From NCBI RefSeq assembly GCF_000010085.1, contig NC_007712.1, positions 4,030,001 through 4,094,000 on the forward strand: DNA of 64,000 bases, in the 5' to 3' direction. The position numbers and the translations under genes are program-made. Below the pieces are notes generated by a model that was not told the origin of the DNA, searched no databases, and saw only the letters and a program-made list of their open reading frames with translations. Each line of letters begins with the position of its first letter. Position 1 is the stretch's first letter. Positions 35,437-45,036 of this stretch are shown piece after piece. Source of the DNA: Sodalis glossinidius str. 'morsitans' (GTDB taxonomy: Bacteria > Pseudomonadota > Gammaproteobacteria > Enterobacterales > Enterobacteriaceae).

Positions 35437-36654
35437 ATGACGGAACACACTACTCCAACGATCCCGCAGGATGACGCGACCAGGAAGACTGATAGCCCGC
35501 ATGCTTCGACCCCACTATCCGGCGATGCCGGGCCTCGGCCCACCGCCTCAACACGCGCCGCGGGGGAGAAAACCCCTCCGGTCGATAATGGCAAACTGGG
35601 CAAGACGGCCGGCGGACGCCGGCCGCTCGCGCTGATAGTGGCGGTGCTGGCGCTGATCATTGCGCTATTATTGGCGCTGGGCGTCTATATCGCCGCGCGC
35701 CAGCAGGCACATCAACAGGAGGCCGCCCGTGCGCAGTTGCAAGAGGTGCTTGATGCGCTCAGTCAGGCCCAGCAGAGGCAACGCCAGCAATACCAGGACG
35801 CGCTGGCCGCCCAAGGGCGGGCGCTCGACGTGGCACGGGCGCAGCAAGACGCGCAGGGGCGCGAGCTGGAAGATTTGCAAAATAAATTGACGGCGATTAC
35901 CAGGACCAACGCCAATACCTGGCTGCTGTCGCAGGCGGATTTTCTGGTAAAAATGGCCGGGCGTAAATTGTGGAGCGACCGGGATGTCGTTACCGCCGGC
36001 GCTCTGCTGAAAAGCGCTGACGCCAGTCTGGCGCAAATGAACGATCCCAGCCTGACCGAAGCACGACGTGCGATCACCGAAGATATCGGCACGTTGGCCG
36101 GCGTCAGCCAGATTGACTTCGACGGCATTATTCTCAAGCTCAATCAGTTAACCAATCAGGTAGATAACCTGCGTCTGGCGGATAACGACAGCGATGAAGC
36201 GCCCATGGATAGCGACAGCGGTGAATTGTCGGGATCAATTCAGGAGTGGAGACAGAATCTTAGCAAAAGCTGGCACAACTTTATGAACGAATTTATTACC
36301 GTGCACCGCCGCGACACCGGCGCCGAGCCGCTGCTGGCGCCGAATCAAGATGTCTACCTGCGGGAAAATATCCGTGCCCGGCTACTGGTTGCAGCCCAGG
36401 CGGTGCCGCGCCATCAAAATGAAATCTACCAGCAGTCGCTAGATTCGGTCTCCACCTGGGGGCGCGCTTATTTCGACACTGACGACGCCAATACCCGCGC
36501 CTTCCTGAGCCAGCTCGACGCGTTGAGTCAGGAGGATATCACCATGAACCTGCCGGACAGCCTGCAAAGCCAGCCGCTGCTGGATAAACTGATGCAGACC
36601 CGGGTGCGCAACCTGCTGGCCCAGCCGGCGGTCCCCGCCGCACAGGGAGAATAA
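35437..36654 (+). CDS. hemX: HemX membrane protein
   Basis: A protein of 405 residues from ATG 35437 (MTEHTTPTIPQDD). A disordered Pro/Thr-rich cytoplasmic segment (1-50) is followed by one membrane helix (ALIVAVLALIIALLLALGVY) and a Gln/Arg-rich coiled coil (75-135), then a conserved domain (NTWLLSQADFLVKMAGRKLW, VHRRDTGAEPLLAPNQDVYL). The exact biochemical role of enterobacterial HemX is unsettled. Lies 23 bases after hemD in the same operon. Intact. Confidence 0.9.
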   Translation: MTEHTTPTIPQDDATRKTDSPHASTPLSGDAGPRPTASTRAAGEKTPPVDNGKLGKTAGGRRPLALIVAVLALIIALLLALGVYIAARQQAHQQEAARAQLQEVLDALSQAQQRQRQQYQDALAAQGRALDVARAQQDAQGRELEDLQNKLTAITRTNANTWLLSQADFLVKMAGRKLWSDRDVVTAGALLKSADASLAQMNDPSLTEARRAITEDIGTLAGVSQIDFDGIILKLNQLTNQVDNLRLADNDSDEAPMDSDSGELSGSIQEWRQNLSKSWHNFMNEFITVHRRDTGAEPLLAPNQDVYLRENIRARLLVAAQAVPRHQNEIYQQSLDSVSTWGRAYFDTDDANTRAFLSQLDALSQEDITMNLPDSLQSQPLLDKLMQTRVRNLLAQPAVPAAQGE

Positions 36655-36657
36655 GCG

Positions 36658-37665
36658 ATGCTCAAGGTCTTATTGCTGTTCATCCTGCTGTTCGCGGGCG
36701 TTGTACTCGGTCCGCTTGTCGCCGGTCATCAGGGTTATGTGCTGATTCAGACCGACAATTACAATATTGAAACCAGCGTTACCGGTTTGGTGATTATTCT
36801 CATTCTGGCGTTTATCGTCCTCTTTATCATCGAATGGGCCATCCGCCGACTGTTTCGGACCGGCGCACGTACCCGCCGCTGGTTCCACGGTCGCAAAAAT
36901 CATCGCGCCCACAAGCATACCCGGGCGGCACTGATGAAGCTGGCCGAAGGGGATTATCGCAGTTGGAAAAACTGTTGGTGCGCAATGCCGATCACGTCGA
37001 CCGGTTTCTGGAGACCGCGCTGCGCCATCCGGAGATGCTGCGTCTGGCGGAACAGGCATTTATCCGTACCCGTGCCTGGCAATCGCTGCTGGATATTCTG
37101 CCGGCAATGCGTAAGGGGCAGGTGTATGACGAAGAGATGTTGAACTGCCTGCAGTACCAGGCTTTCAACGGGCTAATGGACCAGATTATGGAAGATCAGG
37201 GCAGCGAGGGGTTAAACCGCTGGTGGCGCGAGCAGAGCCGGAAGGTGCGCAACGACGTCCCTCTGCAAGTGGAGCTGGCCGAACATCTTATCGAATGTAA
37301 CGATCACAACACCGCACAGAGCCTTATCGTCAAAGCGCTTAAGCATCACGCCGACGATAGATTGCTCCTGCTGCTGCCGCGGCTGAAAAGCTGCGATCCG
37401 GAGCAGGTTGAAAAAGCACTGCGGCAACAAATCCGCCAACAGGGGGATACGCCGCTGTTAAACAGTACGCTGGGGCAACTGTTAATGAAACGCGGCGAAT
37501 GGCAGGCCGCCGCCGATGCCTTCCGCGCCGCGCTTAAGCAGTGCCCTGATGCCCATGACTACGCTTGGCTAGCGGACGTGCTTGACCGGCTGCATACAGC
37601 GCAGATGCAGCGCGAGGGGTTGACGCTGGCCATGCCGCAAAGCAAATCATCAGGCCCGCCGGCAA
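36658..37665 (+). pseudogene. hemY: HemY, frameshift, internal deletion and lost 3' end
   Basis: MLKVLLLFILLFAGVVLGPLV with two membrane segments and FRTGARTRRWFHGRK matches HemY. After KLAEGDYR the frame is lost near 36960; the protein continues in another frame as QLEKLLVRNADH, which is joined directly to VDRFLETALRHPEMLRLAEQ. About 60 residues of TPR-like sequence present in E. coli are missing at that junction. The C-terminal half (GSEGLNRWWREQSRK... RPLL-like block, AALKQCPDAHDYAWLADVLDRL) is preserved to about 37640, where foreign sequence begins. Confidence 0.88.
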
Positions 37666-37762
37666 TATCGTCTATCACCCCGGCGAGGGATCGGAGTTGA
37701 CCAGTCCCGTTCAGCAGACCCGGACGCTCTTCGCCCGGCGGACCGTAACGTAATAGCTTCAT
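37665..37762 (-). pseudogene. 5' fragment of a fumarylacetoacetate hydrolase family gene
   Basis: Behind TAGGAGG, ATG 37762 begins MKLLRYGPPGEERPGLLNGT, then LAGVIDDIAGG, the typical N-terminus of FAH/ureidoglycolate-lyase family proteins. After about 33 residues the sequence runs into the end of hemY on the other strand, so the rest of the gene was deleted at this junction. Confidence 0.7.
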
Positions 37763-37848
37763 ACATCGCCTCCTAACCTGCGAGTAAAATAACAGCGCTA
37801 CAGGCCCCGTCAGACGTGAGCCTATCCTTTAGTGCAGCTTGACGAAAA

Positions 37849-37880
37849 TTGCCCGGCGATGAAAAATGACCGGGCAGTGC
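37849..37880. terminator. hairpin GCCCGG/CCGGGC
   Basis: A 6-bp GC stem with a 13-base loop, followed on the plus strand by GTGCATTTTTGC. Possibly a terminator of the hem operon. Confidence 0.45.
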
Positions 37881-37953
37881 ATTTTTGCTTTCTACCAACT
37901 TGTATTTATAGCAAAACGCCTAACGGCGTAGGGAATTTGCTTACTGGCTGGGG

Positions 37954-37991
37954 GCCGGAACAGGACGTTCCAGGTGCCACCGGCTTTTTTT
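37954..37991 (+). terminator. probable intrinsic terminator
   Basis: GCCGG pairs with CCGGC across 21 bases and is followed by seven T. Confidence 0.5.
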
Positions 37992-38087
37992 ATCTATCGC
38001 CCATTCCAAGCCCCAAGCGGGGTATCCTTCTCAGGCGACCAGCGGTGTATTTGCTCTAGTATAAGCTTACTCTGCCAGCCAGAGCAC

Positions 38088-38220
38088 AGCAGACGGCACG
38101 TTGCTTTCCGCACAAGCGTGAGTGTCTAGCGGCAGGCGGCATGTTCGTTCCCGAACGGGCGTGAGTATCCCTCACCGCGCAGCAGGCGGTATAATGTTTG
38201 CGGCACGGTCGTACGAGCCC
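38088..38220. repeat. three imperfect tandem units of about 43-50 bp
   Basis: Units start at 38088 (AGCAGACGGCACGTT), 38131 (GGCAGGCGGCATGTT) and 38181 (AGCAGGCGGTATAAT); the first two also share GCGTGAGTRTC 26-29 bases on. Noncoding as far as I can see. Origin unknown. Confidence 0.5.
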
Positions 38221-38242
38221 TGACGCCGGCGCGCACCAGTCG

Positions 38243-38998
38243 CTATTGTGCCGACGCAGGGTCGGTGGCCGTCGTGCCAGCAACATCCGATTTTCGCGCC
38301 CACCAAAACGTCCAGCGGTCGTTTTCCACAATCCGCTGTCCCGCCGGCAAGCGCGCAAGGATATAAGCAATCAACTGCCCCAGCGCCTCATCGCTTAATT
38401 CATGCAGAATCGAGCGCCCGGTACGGCCGCGCAAATCGGCTGCCAACGCGGTGCTACGGCGTACTCGCACCGCCTCAATCGCACCGCGGGCGGGGCGACG
38501 TTCCCTTTCAAAGGCGGCCAGCTGCGGGAACAGATCAAAGAACCAGCCGCGCATATGATCGGGCGATCCCGGCAAAAAAATATCTTCCGGCGTTCGATCC
38601 TGAATCAGCAGAAGTCCCCCCTGCGAGAGGATGCTCCATGCTTCATGCAAAAAAGGGGGAGGCGAAGCGAAATGATGAATTAGGGCGCGGGCGAAAACGA
38701 TATCCTGACTGGCATCTGCCAGCCCGGTAGCGGCCGCGTCGCCCTGCACAAACGGGACATTGGTCAATCCCTGCACGGTTTCCCGCGCATCCTGTAACAT
38801 CTGCGCGGAAAAATCGACGCCGGTGACCTGCTGGGCGCCCAATCCAGCCCAGACAGCGCTGTAAATGCCGCCGCCGATATCAGCAATCGCTTTACAGGCG
38901 GGATCCACCCGCTGTTGAATAAAATCGCCCCAGCCGGCATGGGCTACGCACTTAGCATAGGTATATTGATTAGAGCCAGCGTGAAAATCGATTGCCAT
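38243..38998 (-). CDS. class I SAM-dependent methyltransferase
   Basis: A protein of 251 residues from ATG 38998 (MAIDFHAGSNQYTYAKCVAH). Motif I is IADIGGGIYSAVWAGLG (residues 39-55), followed by VTGVDFSAQML (motif II) and LADASQDIVFARALIHHF (post I/motif III). The C-terminal RWTFWWARK is typical of small-molecule methyltransferases. Substrate unknown. It is intact although flanked by decayed genes. Between it and the next remnant (39014-39430) I see no gene beyond an uninterrupted but unrecognised minus frame (39111-39395). Confidence 0.75.
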   Translation of the reverse strand: MAIDFHAGSNQYTYAKCVAHAGWGDFIQQRVDPACKAIADIGGGIYSAVWAGLGAQQVTGVDFSAQMLQDARETVQGLTNVPFVQGDAAATGLADASQDIVFARALIHHFASPPPFLHEAWSILSQGGLLLIQDRTPEDIFLPGSPDHMRGWFFDLFPQLAAFERERRPARGAIEAVRVRRSTALAADLRGRTGRSILHELSDEALGQLIAYILARLPAGQRIVENDRWTFWWARKSDVAGTTATDPASAQ

Positions 38999-39429
38999 CT
39001 GTACACCTCGCATGCGGATGAACCACGCGCCGCGAAAGGCGGTGGCATGGGTGACCCTATCCGGGCTGCGTAGAAAACCTGAACAGGCGTCGCCTTATCG
39101 CGTCGGCGCCTTACTGATACGGCCTAGAAACCGTGCGACGTAGCCGGCGATGCCTGTCCCGCGTCGCTTTATGGGCATTGCGCCGCACGGCGGGGGACAG
39201 CGCGTGCCGGCGTGATAGGTCAAATATCGTCCATGACGCTGGCATGCATGAAGCTATTAAACACCTCACGATAGCGATCCTGCTTCTGCGGATCATGTTC
39301 GGTTTCCAGAGACGCACCAGCAACAGCGCCAGAATCAATTTAGGGCTGACGGGACGGTCGGTCAATTGTATTTCTTCAATAATCGTCGCCAGCAACCCCT
39401 CCGCCTCAACCGCCCCGGCGGCCGGAAGC

Positions 39430-39860
39430 GTCGCGGGTTACGACGCTTCCGGCGGCGATGATTGCCCCTTCGCCGATGGTGACACCGGGCATAATCATGG
39501 CGCGCATGCCGAGCCAACAGCCATCCCCGAGCCGGGTATCGCCTTTCGGCACATAGGACGCTTGAATGGTTTCCATAAACGGATATAAAGAAAACCAATC
39601 AGCACGGTGGGTGTTATTCCCCCCCATCAGCGATGCAAACGTAATCGCCAATCCACAGCTGGTCAAGGGTGCCGAGCGGCACCCATTGCTGGCTGACGCT
39701 GTCGCCGTGCAGGTAGCGGACCACGCTTTTTTCAAAGCCGTCATCCCAGTATTCGCTGTAATAACTGTGTTCGCCCGAGATGTGAATATTCGAGTTGGTC
39801 ACCGTCTGGTGAAGATATTCTACCTTGAACCAAGGTTTAATGTTGTCAGATATGGTTTAA
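39430..39860 (-). pseudogene. hexapeptide O-acetyltransferase (CatB/Vat-like), broken
   Basis: Two pieces in different frames: KPWFKVEYLHQTVTNSNIHI... GEHSYYSEYWDDGFEKSVVRYLHGD... WIGDYVCIADGG (about 39860-39620) and NTHRADWFSLYPFM... YVPKGDTRLGDGCWLGMRAMIMPGVTIGEGA (about 39620-39430). The SYYS, HRADW and left-handed-helix hexapeptide motifs identify the xenobiotic/CatB-related acetyltransferase family. A slip in the run of G at about 39625 joins them, the start codon region is disturbed, and the C-terminus is missing. Confidence 0.8.
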
Positions 39861-39901
39861 ATCTCATAAAGGGATAAAAGCCACGGAACGTCATTCCGCA
39901 G

Positions 39902-39928
39902 CAGTGAAAGCACGTTCAACTTTCACTG
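39902..39928. repeat. inverted repeat CAGTGAAAG/CTTTCACTG
   Basis: Nine-base arms around a 9-base loop, no T-run. It lies in the 39861-40258 gap, in which I see no gene. Confidence 0.45.
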
Positions 39929-40258
39929 CCGGATTAAGCGATACGGGGATGGTGCATCAGCGGATAAATAAGCATAACAATGACCTGCGATAATGAATTA
40001 ACGGATGAGCGAACGTCGCCAGATGCCGCCCCTGCTTAGGCTGCCAATCGCCCATGCGCCGCTTCCTGAGGAAACCGGCCACCGCAACGATACCGAATAC
40101 GACCTGGCCCGGACGCGGGAACGTTTGCCTGCCGTGATGATACCCGTCCGGCATGATTTTTCCAAGCTGCGTGAGATCTCATTGAATTTGTCTTAAGCTG
40201 CGCCGACGCAGAAAAAGCGTTATACTGGCGTTCTGGACTTTTTTTATCATGCTGGATT

Positions 40259-41248
40259 ATGGCCAAAAGTGTAGAGCAAATAGCAACTGAATTAGGCTTA
40301 TCCATCACCACCATCAGGCTGGTACTTAATGGAAAGGCCGAACAATATCGGATCAGCGCGCGTACACAGGAAAGGATAAATAGCTATGTCGCAGAACATG
40401 GCTATACCCTCAACTATACGGCGCGCAGCCTGAAGCTAAATAAAACCGATACTCTGGGGTTAATCGTTCCCCGATTATCAAACTCCTTTTTCTCCAATTT
40501 GGCAGAAAAACTTGAGTTACGCTGTCGTGAAGAAGGCTATCACCTGGTCATTAGCAGTAGCTATAGCGATTCACAGCGCGAAAAGAAACTGGTGGAATCC
40601 ATGGTGCAGCGCAATATCGATGGGCTGTTTATCGTCCCCTCGTCCCGCGCCGCACAAAAATATCACGTTGAACGCGCCAAGAAACCCATCGTAGTTCTCG
40701 ACCGGGATTTCGGCCTGGATAATTGCGCCCTGGTCGTGAGTGATAACTTCAACGGGAGCGCGGAACTCACCCGCGCCATGCTGAACGCGCGCGCAGAACC
40801 GATCATTTTTCTGGGAGGCGACATTCAGCAGCCCAGCATCCGCGCGCGCTTGCAGGGATATCAGCAAGCGTTGGCGGATCATGGGTTGCCTGTACAGCCC
40901 CAATGGATCCTGGAAAGCGCCCATAACCGCCGAATGGACGGCGAAAAAATGATGCATGATTATCTGTCGCAGCACGCTACGCCGCCGAACGCCTTCATTG
41001 CCTCATCGCTGCAGGTGCTGGAAGGGGCATTAAGCCAGTTAAGAACGTTGCACGGCTATATTTCCCGCGACATCAACATCGGCACTTTCGATGAACATCC
41101 CATGCTGAGTTTTCTGCCCAACAATCTCTGGTCGGTCAAACAGGATGAAAATATCTGGGCCGATGAAGCCTTCAATACCATGCTGCACATCCTGCAGCGG
41201 GAAGCGCCCCGACACGTGCTCCGCATTATTCCCATGACGCTTGTCTAG
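40259..41248 (+). CDS. LacI-family transcriptional regulator
   Basis: A 329-residue repressor. Residues 4-26 (SVEQIATELGLSITTIRLVLNGK) form the LacI helix-turn-helix, with the hinge at ARSLKLNKTDTLGLIVPRLSNSFF. The rest is the periplasmic-binding-protein-like sugar sensor (SSSYSDSQREKKLVESMVQRNIDGLFIVPSS, IGTFDEHPML). Intact. It stands beside a broken FAD oxidoreductase/DapA-like/transporter cluster on the other strand, which it probably regulated. Inducer unknown. Confidence 0.87.
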   Translation: MAKSVEQIATELGLSITTIRLVLNGKAEQYRISARTQERINSYVAEHGYTLNYTARSLKLNKTDTLGLIVPRLSNSFFSNLAEKLELRCREEGYHLVISSSYSDSQREKKLVESMVQRNIDGLFIVPSSRAAQKYHVERAKKPIVVLDRDFGLDNCALVVSDNFNGSAELTRAMLNARAEPIIFLGGDIQQPSIRARLQGYQQALADHGLPVQPQWILESAHNRRMDGEKMMHDYLSQHATPPNAFIASSLQVLEGALSQLRTLHGYISRDINIGTFDEHPMLSFLPNNLWSVKQDENIWADEAFNTMLHILQREAPRHVLRIIPMTLV

Positions 41249-41386
41249 CTTCAACTTTATGTTAATTAAATAATAGTTAAAATATGGGCCGCGCGTAGCG
41301 CACGATGACAGTGGGCAAGAGGGGTTAGCATGCTTATAGCAGGCTCCAACGCGCTAAACGGCTGACCGCTCACAGGGCGCCGGTGC

Positions 41387-41417
41387 AAAAAAAATGCCCG
41401 CCTTCATGGCGGGCATT
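41387..41417 (-). terminator. intrinsic terminator of the catabolic cluster
   Basis: On the minus strand AATGCCCGCC-ATGAA-GGCGGGCATT is followed by eight T. A strong 10-bp stem, 25 bases past the oxidoreductase stop. Confidence 0.9.
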
Positions 41418-41442
41418 GACAGTGGCCAGAATGGCAATACGG

Positions 41443-42875
41443 CTAGTCTTGAAATTTTTTCAACACATCGTCACGGGTAATGAATTTATCCCGTCCTTTG
41501 ATATACGCTTTCACACATTCCGTCGTGTGAGCCTGTTCACGGGCAGTTTTTTCCTTATCGCGCCAGAGTGACGCACCGAAAGCCAGCAGCTGTTCCTGAA
41601 CCGCTTTAACGTCGATTTCACGCGGTTGTACGCCCTTTATTGCGCACAGTCCCTCTACTACGCCCGAAGCCTGACCAATGCCCATAATCCCGCCTTGGGT
41701 ACGGTAAGATCCGTGCGCCTGACTAGTACCGGAAATACAGCGACCGCTCAAGACGATGCCATCGATATTCGCAGGCACCAGGCAACGCAGCGGAATATCA
41801 TAGGTGTCTTTCAGATCGATCCAGTGACCGCCTTGTCCATCTTGGCGGTAACCTTCGGCACCGTTGGGGTTGTGAATATAAATCTGGAAATAGCCGCGCG
41901 AGCCCACTTCGTTACTGGTATCGTTCACCCAAGCTTTTTCAAAGCCCGGAACATACTTGATCATGAACTCCGATACCGATTCAAGCTGCCGGCGTCCTTC
42001 CAGCTCGGCGAGAGAACGTTATTCCGAATCGGATAAATCGAAGCCATAAACGCAGGTAGCGTTAAAGTGGATGCTGCCCGAGTGTACGCTATTGAGGACA
42101 ATGATGCTATCGCGGCCGAATTTCAACTCGCCGGCGTCTACCGCCTCTGTTTCACCAGTTTCTTGAAGCCCTGTGCCACAAAATAGTGCTGCTTTAAACG
42201 ATCGTCATACGGACGCAGCGGGACACAATCGGTTTTAAACTCGAAATCGTCCGGGTTGGCGCAGATATAGTCATACACTTTATCTACATCCAAGTCCGCC
42301 ATTTCAAACATCGCCGAACCGGGCTGCGCTTTATGGGTTACCACATCGCCGTAAACATAATCCGCGCCGGCTTTAATGGCGACATCGCCGTCGTCCGAGC
42401 AATCGATCACGACTTTACTGCGGAACGTATAATCTTTGTCCTTGGCGGAGATGGTTACGCCGGTAACTTTATTTCCTTCTTTGAGAATATCGCGGATAAA
42501 TACGTGAAAAAAGATATCAACACCTGCTTCCACCAGCATTTCCTGCGCTACGTATTTGTATTTCTCACGATCGTAAAAGCCCAGCGACGCGCCGCTACCG
42601 TAGGGATCCAAGGTTTTAAGATGTTCGGTGCTGCCGCCGGCCGCCATCAGCTCATCCATGAATTCCTGCGGAATGCCGTCAATGACCTGCTCATCACCAT
42701 AATGAAAAGGTGAAATAGGCCCGATAAGCGAGTTTGTAGCGGTACCGCCGAGAAAGCCCAACAGTTCCACGACAAGCGTTTTCGCCTCCGTCTTGGCTGA
42801 AGCCAATGCGGCCATAACGCCGGCCGGTACGCTGCCAACAACGATGACATCATATTCTGATTTAAAACTTTTCAT
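41443..42875 (-). pseudogene. FAD-dependent oxidoreductase, frameshift and nonsense
   Basis: N-part MKSFKSEYDVIVVGSVPAGVMAALASA runs to KKLVKQRR at 42138. The family continues in another frame (VDAGELKFGRDSIIVLNS... YGFDLSDSE), meets a TAA near 42020, then continues in that same frame (RSLAELEGRRQLESVSEFMIKYVPGFE... HGSYRTQGGIMGIGQASG... to KKFQD). The family is the FAD-binding PF12831 type. The nucleotide-binding loop reads GSVPAG instead of the usual GGGPAG, a further sign of decay. Confidence 0.87.
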
Positions 42876-42887
42876 TCTGTCTACTCC

Positions 42888-43804
42888 TTAATAAAAACGC
42901 TTCTCTAGTTTTTCAGTAAGATGGGAAAGATAAGAGGTCTCTTTTTTAAAGGTTTCGGTTAAGCCATTATCATTTTGTTGCCGGCTGGTGGTACCCATCG
43001 GCAAATACATGACGCTGGCAAGATAATATTTGGCATTGACCGGGTAATATTGCCGTTCAATTAAGTACATAATCGACAGGTCCTACGCCAATTCTTGTGC
43101 CCTTTCATCCTGGTAATTTTCACATAACCACACATACAGTTTCGGGTGGAAATTAGCCATGACGCCGCTGTAGCCCGCTGCTCCTTGTTTCAACGAATCA
43201 AGCAAGGTGATGGTATTGGCGTTATAAATCTTTATGGTACTACCTTGGGTTAACGCAATTCTTCGCAACAATATTGTCGCATCTCAGCAGGTATCTTTAA
43301 TGAAATAGAACCTGCCGGTTGACAAACAAAACTTAATGATCTCATCAGACAGCAGGCGTTTATAGGGATAAGGACATTCGTATAAGCCCAGCGCCATTTC
43401 CGGATCCAGATTATCCAGCAATGCCTGGCAATTCCGAATCCAGCATTCATCGCTTTCATTCTCACGCGCCAAGCGGTTGGTAATTAAGATCAACGCCTCG
43501 GCACCGGTCTTCTCCATCGCCTGCATTTCCGTTATTTGATCACCGATATCATCCGAGACGTGACCGGAGGTGATGACCGGCACGCGTCCCGCGCTGATGT
43601 CTTTCACCGTTCGGGTAACGTTAACGCGTTCCTCAAGCGTCAGAAAGAATTGCTCGCTTGATTAGCAGACGGTAAAAAGTCCCGCTACGCCCTGGTCAAT
43701 GTACCAATTGACCAATGTTTTTAATGACTCATAATCTACGTCGCCATTTTTTTAAAGGGCGTCAACATCACTGGCCATACCCCACCCGGGAAAGACTTAC
43801 ACAT
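42888..43804 (-). pseudogene. DapA/NanA-family lyase, several stops
   Basis: Begins MCKSFPGGVWPVMLTPFKK (ATG 43804), meets TAG and frame noise, then YESLKTLVNWYIDQGVAGLFTVC, a stop, EQFFLTLEERVNVTRTVKD..., ITSGHVSDDIGDQITEMQAMEKTGAEALIL, a TGA after KDTC (43284-43286), ATILLRRIALTQGSTIKIYN..., a stop at 43083, and finally YYPVNAKYYLASVMYLP. The whole about 300-residue class I aldolase-type lyase is covered. Substrate unknown. Same strand as the oxidoreductase, 12 bases upstream, so probably one operon. Confidence 0.82.
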
Positions 43805-43862
43805 GCCCTACTCCTGTAATTAACTACCATATGAATAATGAATATTGCGCGCCCCCGCTTTA

Positions 43863-44038
43863 TTAGTCGGCGGCATCAACGGACACATTTCCCTGCCGTG
43901 TTACGGCTTTTTCAGCCTGGCGGCCGTGGCGTTCTTTCAAGAAGAAGGCTGTGAGTACGGTGACCATCGACGCGGCGGTCACATACAGCGCGGCCGCCGT
44001 CGTAGCGCGCCAGTGAGGTCGCGATGAGCGGTGTAAAC
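43863..44038 (-). pseudogene. C-terminal remnant of an MFS (metabolite:H+ symporter-like) transporter
   Basis: In one minus frame with a minor break: FTPLIATSLARYDGG, then YVTAASMVTVLTAFFLKERHG and a stop at 43863. This is the last membrane helix and tail of an MHS-type transporter. The rest is cut off by the IS to the right. It was probably the uptake gene of the cluster. Confidence 0.55.
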
Positions 44039-44039
44039 G

Positions 44040-45036
44040 GCTTTGTTGAATAAATATAACTTTTAGGTGATCGTCTGCTCAGATCACTACCGTCATTTCA
44101 ACATCTGCACTCCATGGCAAAGCAAAAGTTTAAAATAACCAACTGGTCCACTTACAACAAAGCTCTCAAGCAGCGCGGGGCTCTGACGATATGGCTGGAT
44201 GAGTCGGCAATTGTTGCATGGACGGAAAAAACAACGCCTGAACGGCGTGGCCGGCCGCTTCACTACGCAGATATGGCTATCACCACTGTTCTGATGATGA
44301 AACGCGTGTTTGGCCTTTCGTTAAGCGCTTTACAGGGCTTCGTTGACGCCATTTTTAAACTGATGGTGCTGCCGCTAAGATACCCAGACTACTCGCTGAT
44401 CAGCAAGCGAGCAAAGACAGTTAAGATCAGCATAAAAACGCCTACCCGTGGTGAAATCTCACCTCTAGTCATTGACGGAACCGGCCTGAAGGTCTTTGGC
44501 GAAGGCGAATGGAAAGTCCGACAGCATGGTGCCGACAGACGGAGGGTGTGGCGTAAGCTGCATATGGCCGCAGACAGTGTAACGCATGAGATTATCTGTG
44601 CTGACTTATCGCCCAGCGGTAAGACGGATGCTCAGGCCCTACCAGCTCTGATAAACCAGACCCAGCGGAAAAGCAGGGAAGCGTCGGCTGATGGCGCTTG
44701 CGATACCCGCTACTGTCATGATGCTCTGCTGAGGAAGAAAATAAGGCCTCTTATTCCTCCACGAGGTGGGGCGCAATATTGGCCAGACCGATACCATGAG
44801 CGTAACTACGCCGTTGCGAATCAGCGTCTAAGCGGCAATAACGATGTATGGAAAAAGCAAGTGGGCTATCATCTAAGTCTGCGTGACTATGATGCGCAGG
44901 TAGGTGAGACAATGGCGATGGTCAAAGCGCTTAACAAAATGACGCTGTTAGGAATGCCGAACAGCATCCGGATCGCATAACAATCGATCTGCTAGGGGGG
45001 GCGTAGTCACACAAGTTATGATTTATTCAACAAAGC
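44040..45036 (+). mobile_element. IS5-family (IS903-like) insertion sequence
   Basis: The ends carry GCTTTGTTGAATAAAT as inverted repeats (left 44040-44055, right 45021-45036). No target duplication is seen: left flank GGTGTAAAC and right flank TGGTATCTG differ. The left flank is transporter sequence and the right flank an aminotransferase gene. The last one or two bases of each end are uncertain. Confidence 0.87.
44114..44980 (+). CDS. IS5-family transposase
   Basis: A 288-residue DDE transposase, MAKQKFKITNWSTYNKALKQRG... as in IS903-type elements. Catalytic positions: D in VIDGTGLK, D in SADGACDT, E in RYHERNYAVANQRL. The frame is open, so it could be active, although IS903-type transposases are usually about 307 residues and the region before the third catalytic residue (PPRGGAQYWPDRYHERN) may be slightly shortened. 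Confidence 0.87.
   Translation: MAKQKFKITNWSTYNKALKQRGALTIWLDESAIVAWTEKTTPERRGRPLHYADMAITTVLMMKRVFGLSLSALQGFVDAIFKLMVLPLRYPDYSLISKRAKTVKISIKTPTRGEISPLVIDGTGLKVFGEGEWKVRQHGADRRRVWRKLHMAADSVTHEIICADLSPSGKTDAQALPALINQTQRKSREASADGACDTRYCHDALLRKKIRPLIPPRGGAQYWPDRYHERNYAVANQRLSGNNDVWKKQVGYHLSLRDYDAQVGETMAMVKALNKMTLLGMPNSIRIA

Noticed and set aside
39111..39395. Minus-strand ORF downstream of the acetyltransferase remnant
   Set aside because: Open but Arg-rich at its end with no motif; likely an out-of-frame reading of decayed sequence.
44040..45036. Target duplication of the IS5-family element
   Set aside because: The nine bases on either side do not match, so no duplication is claimed.
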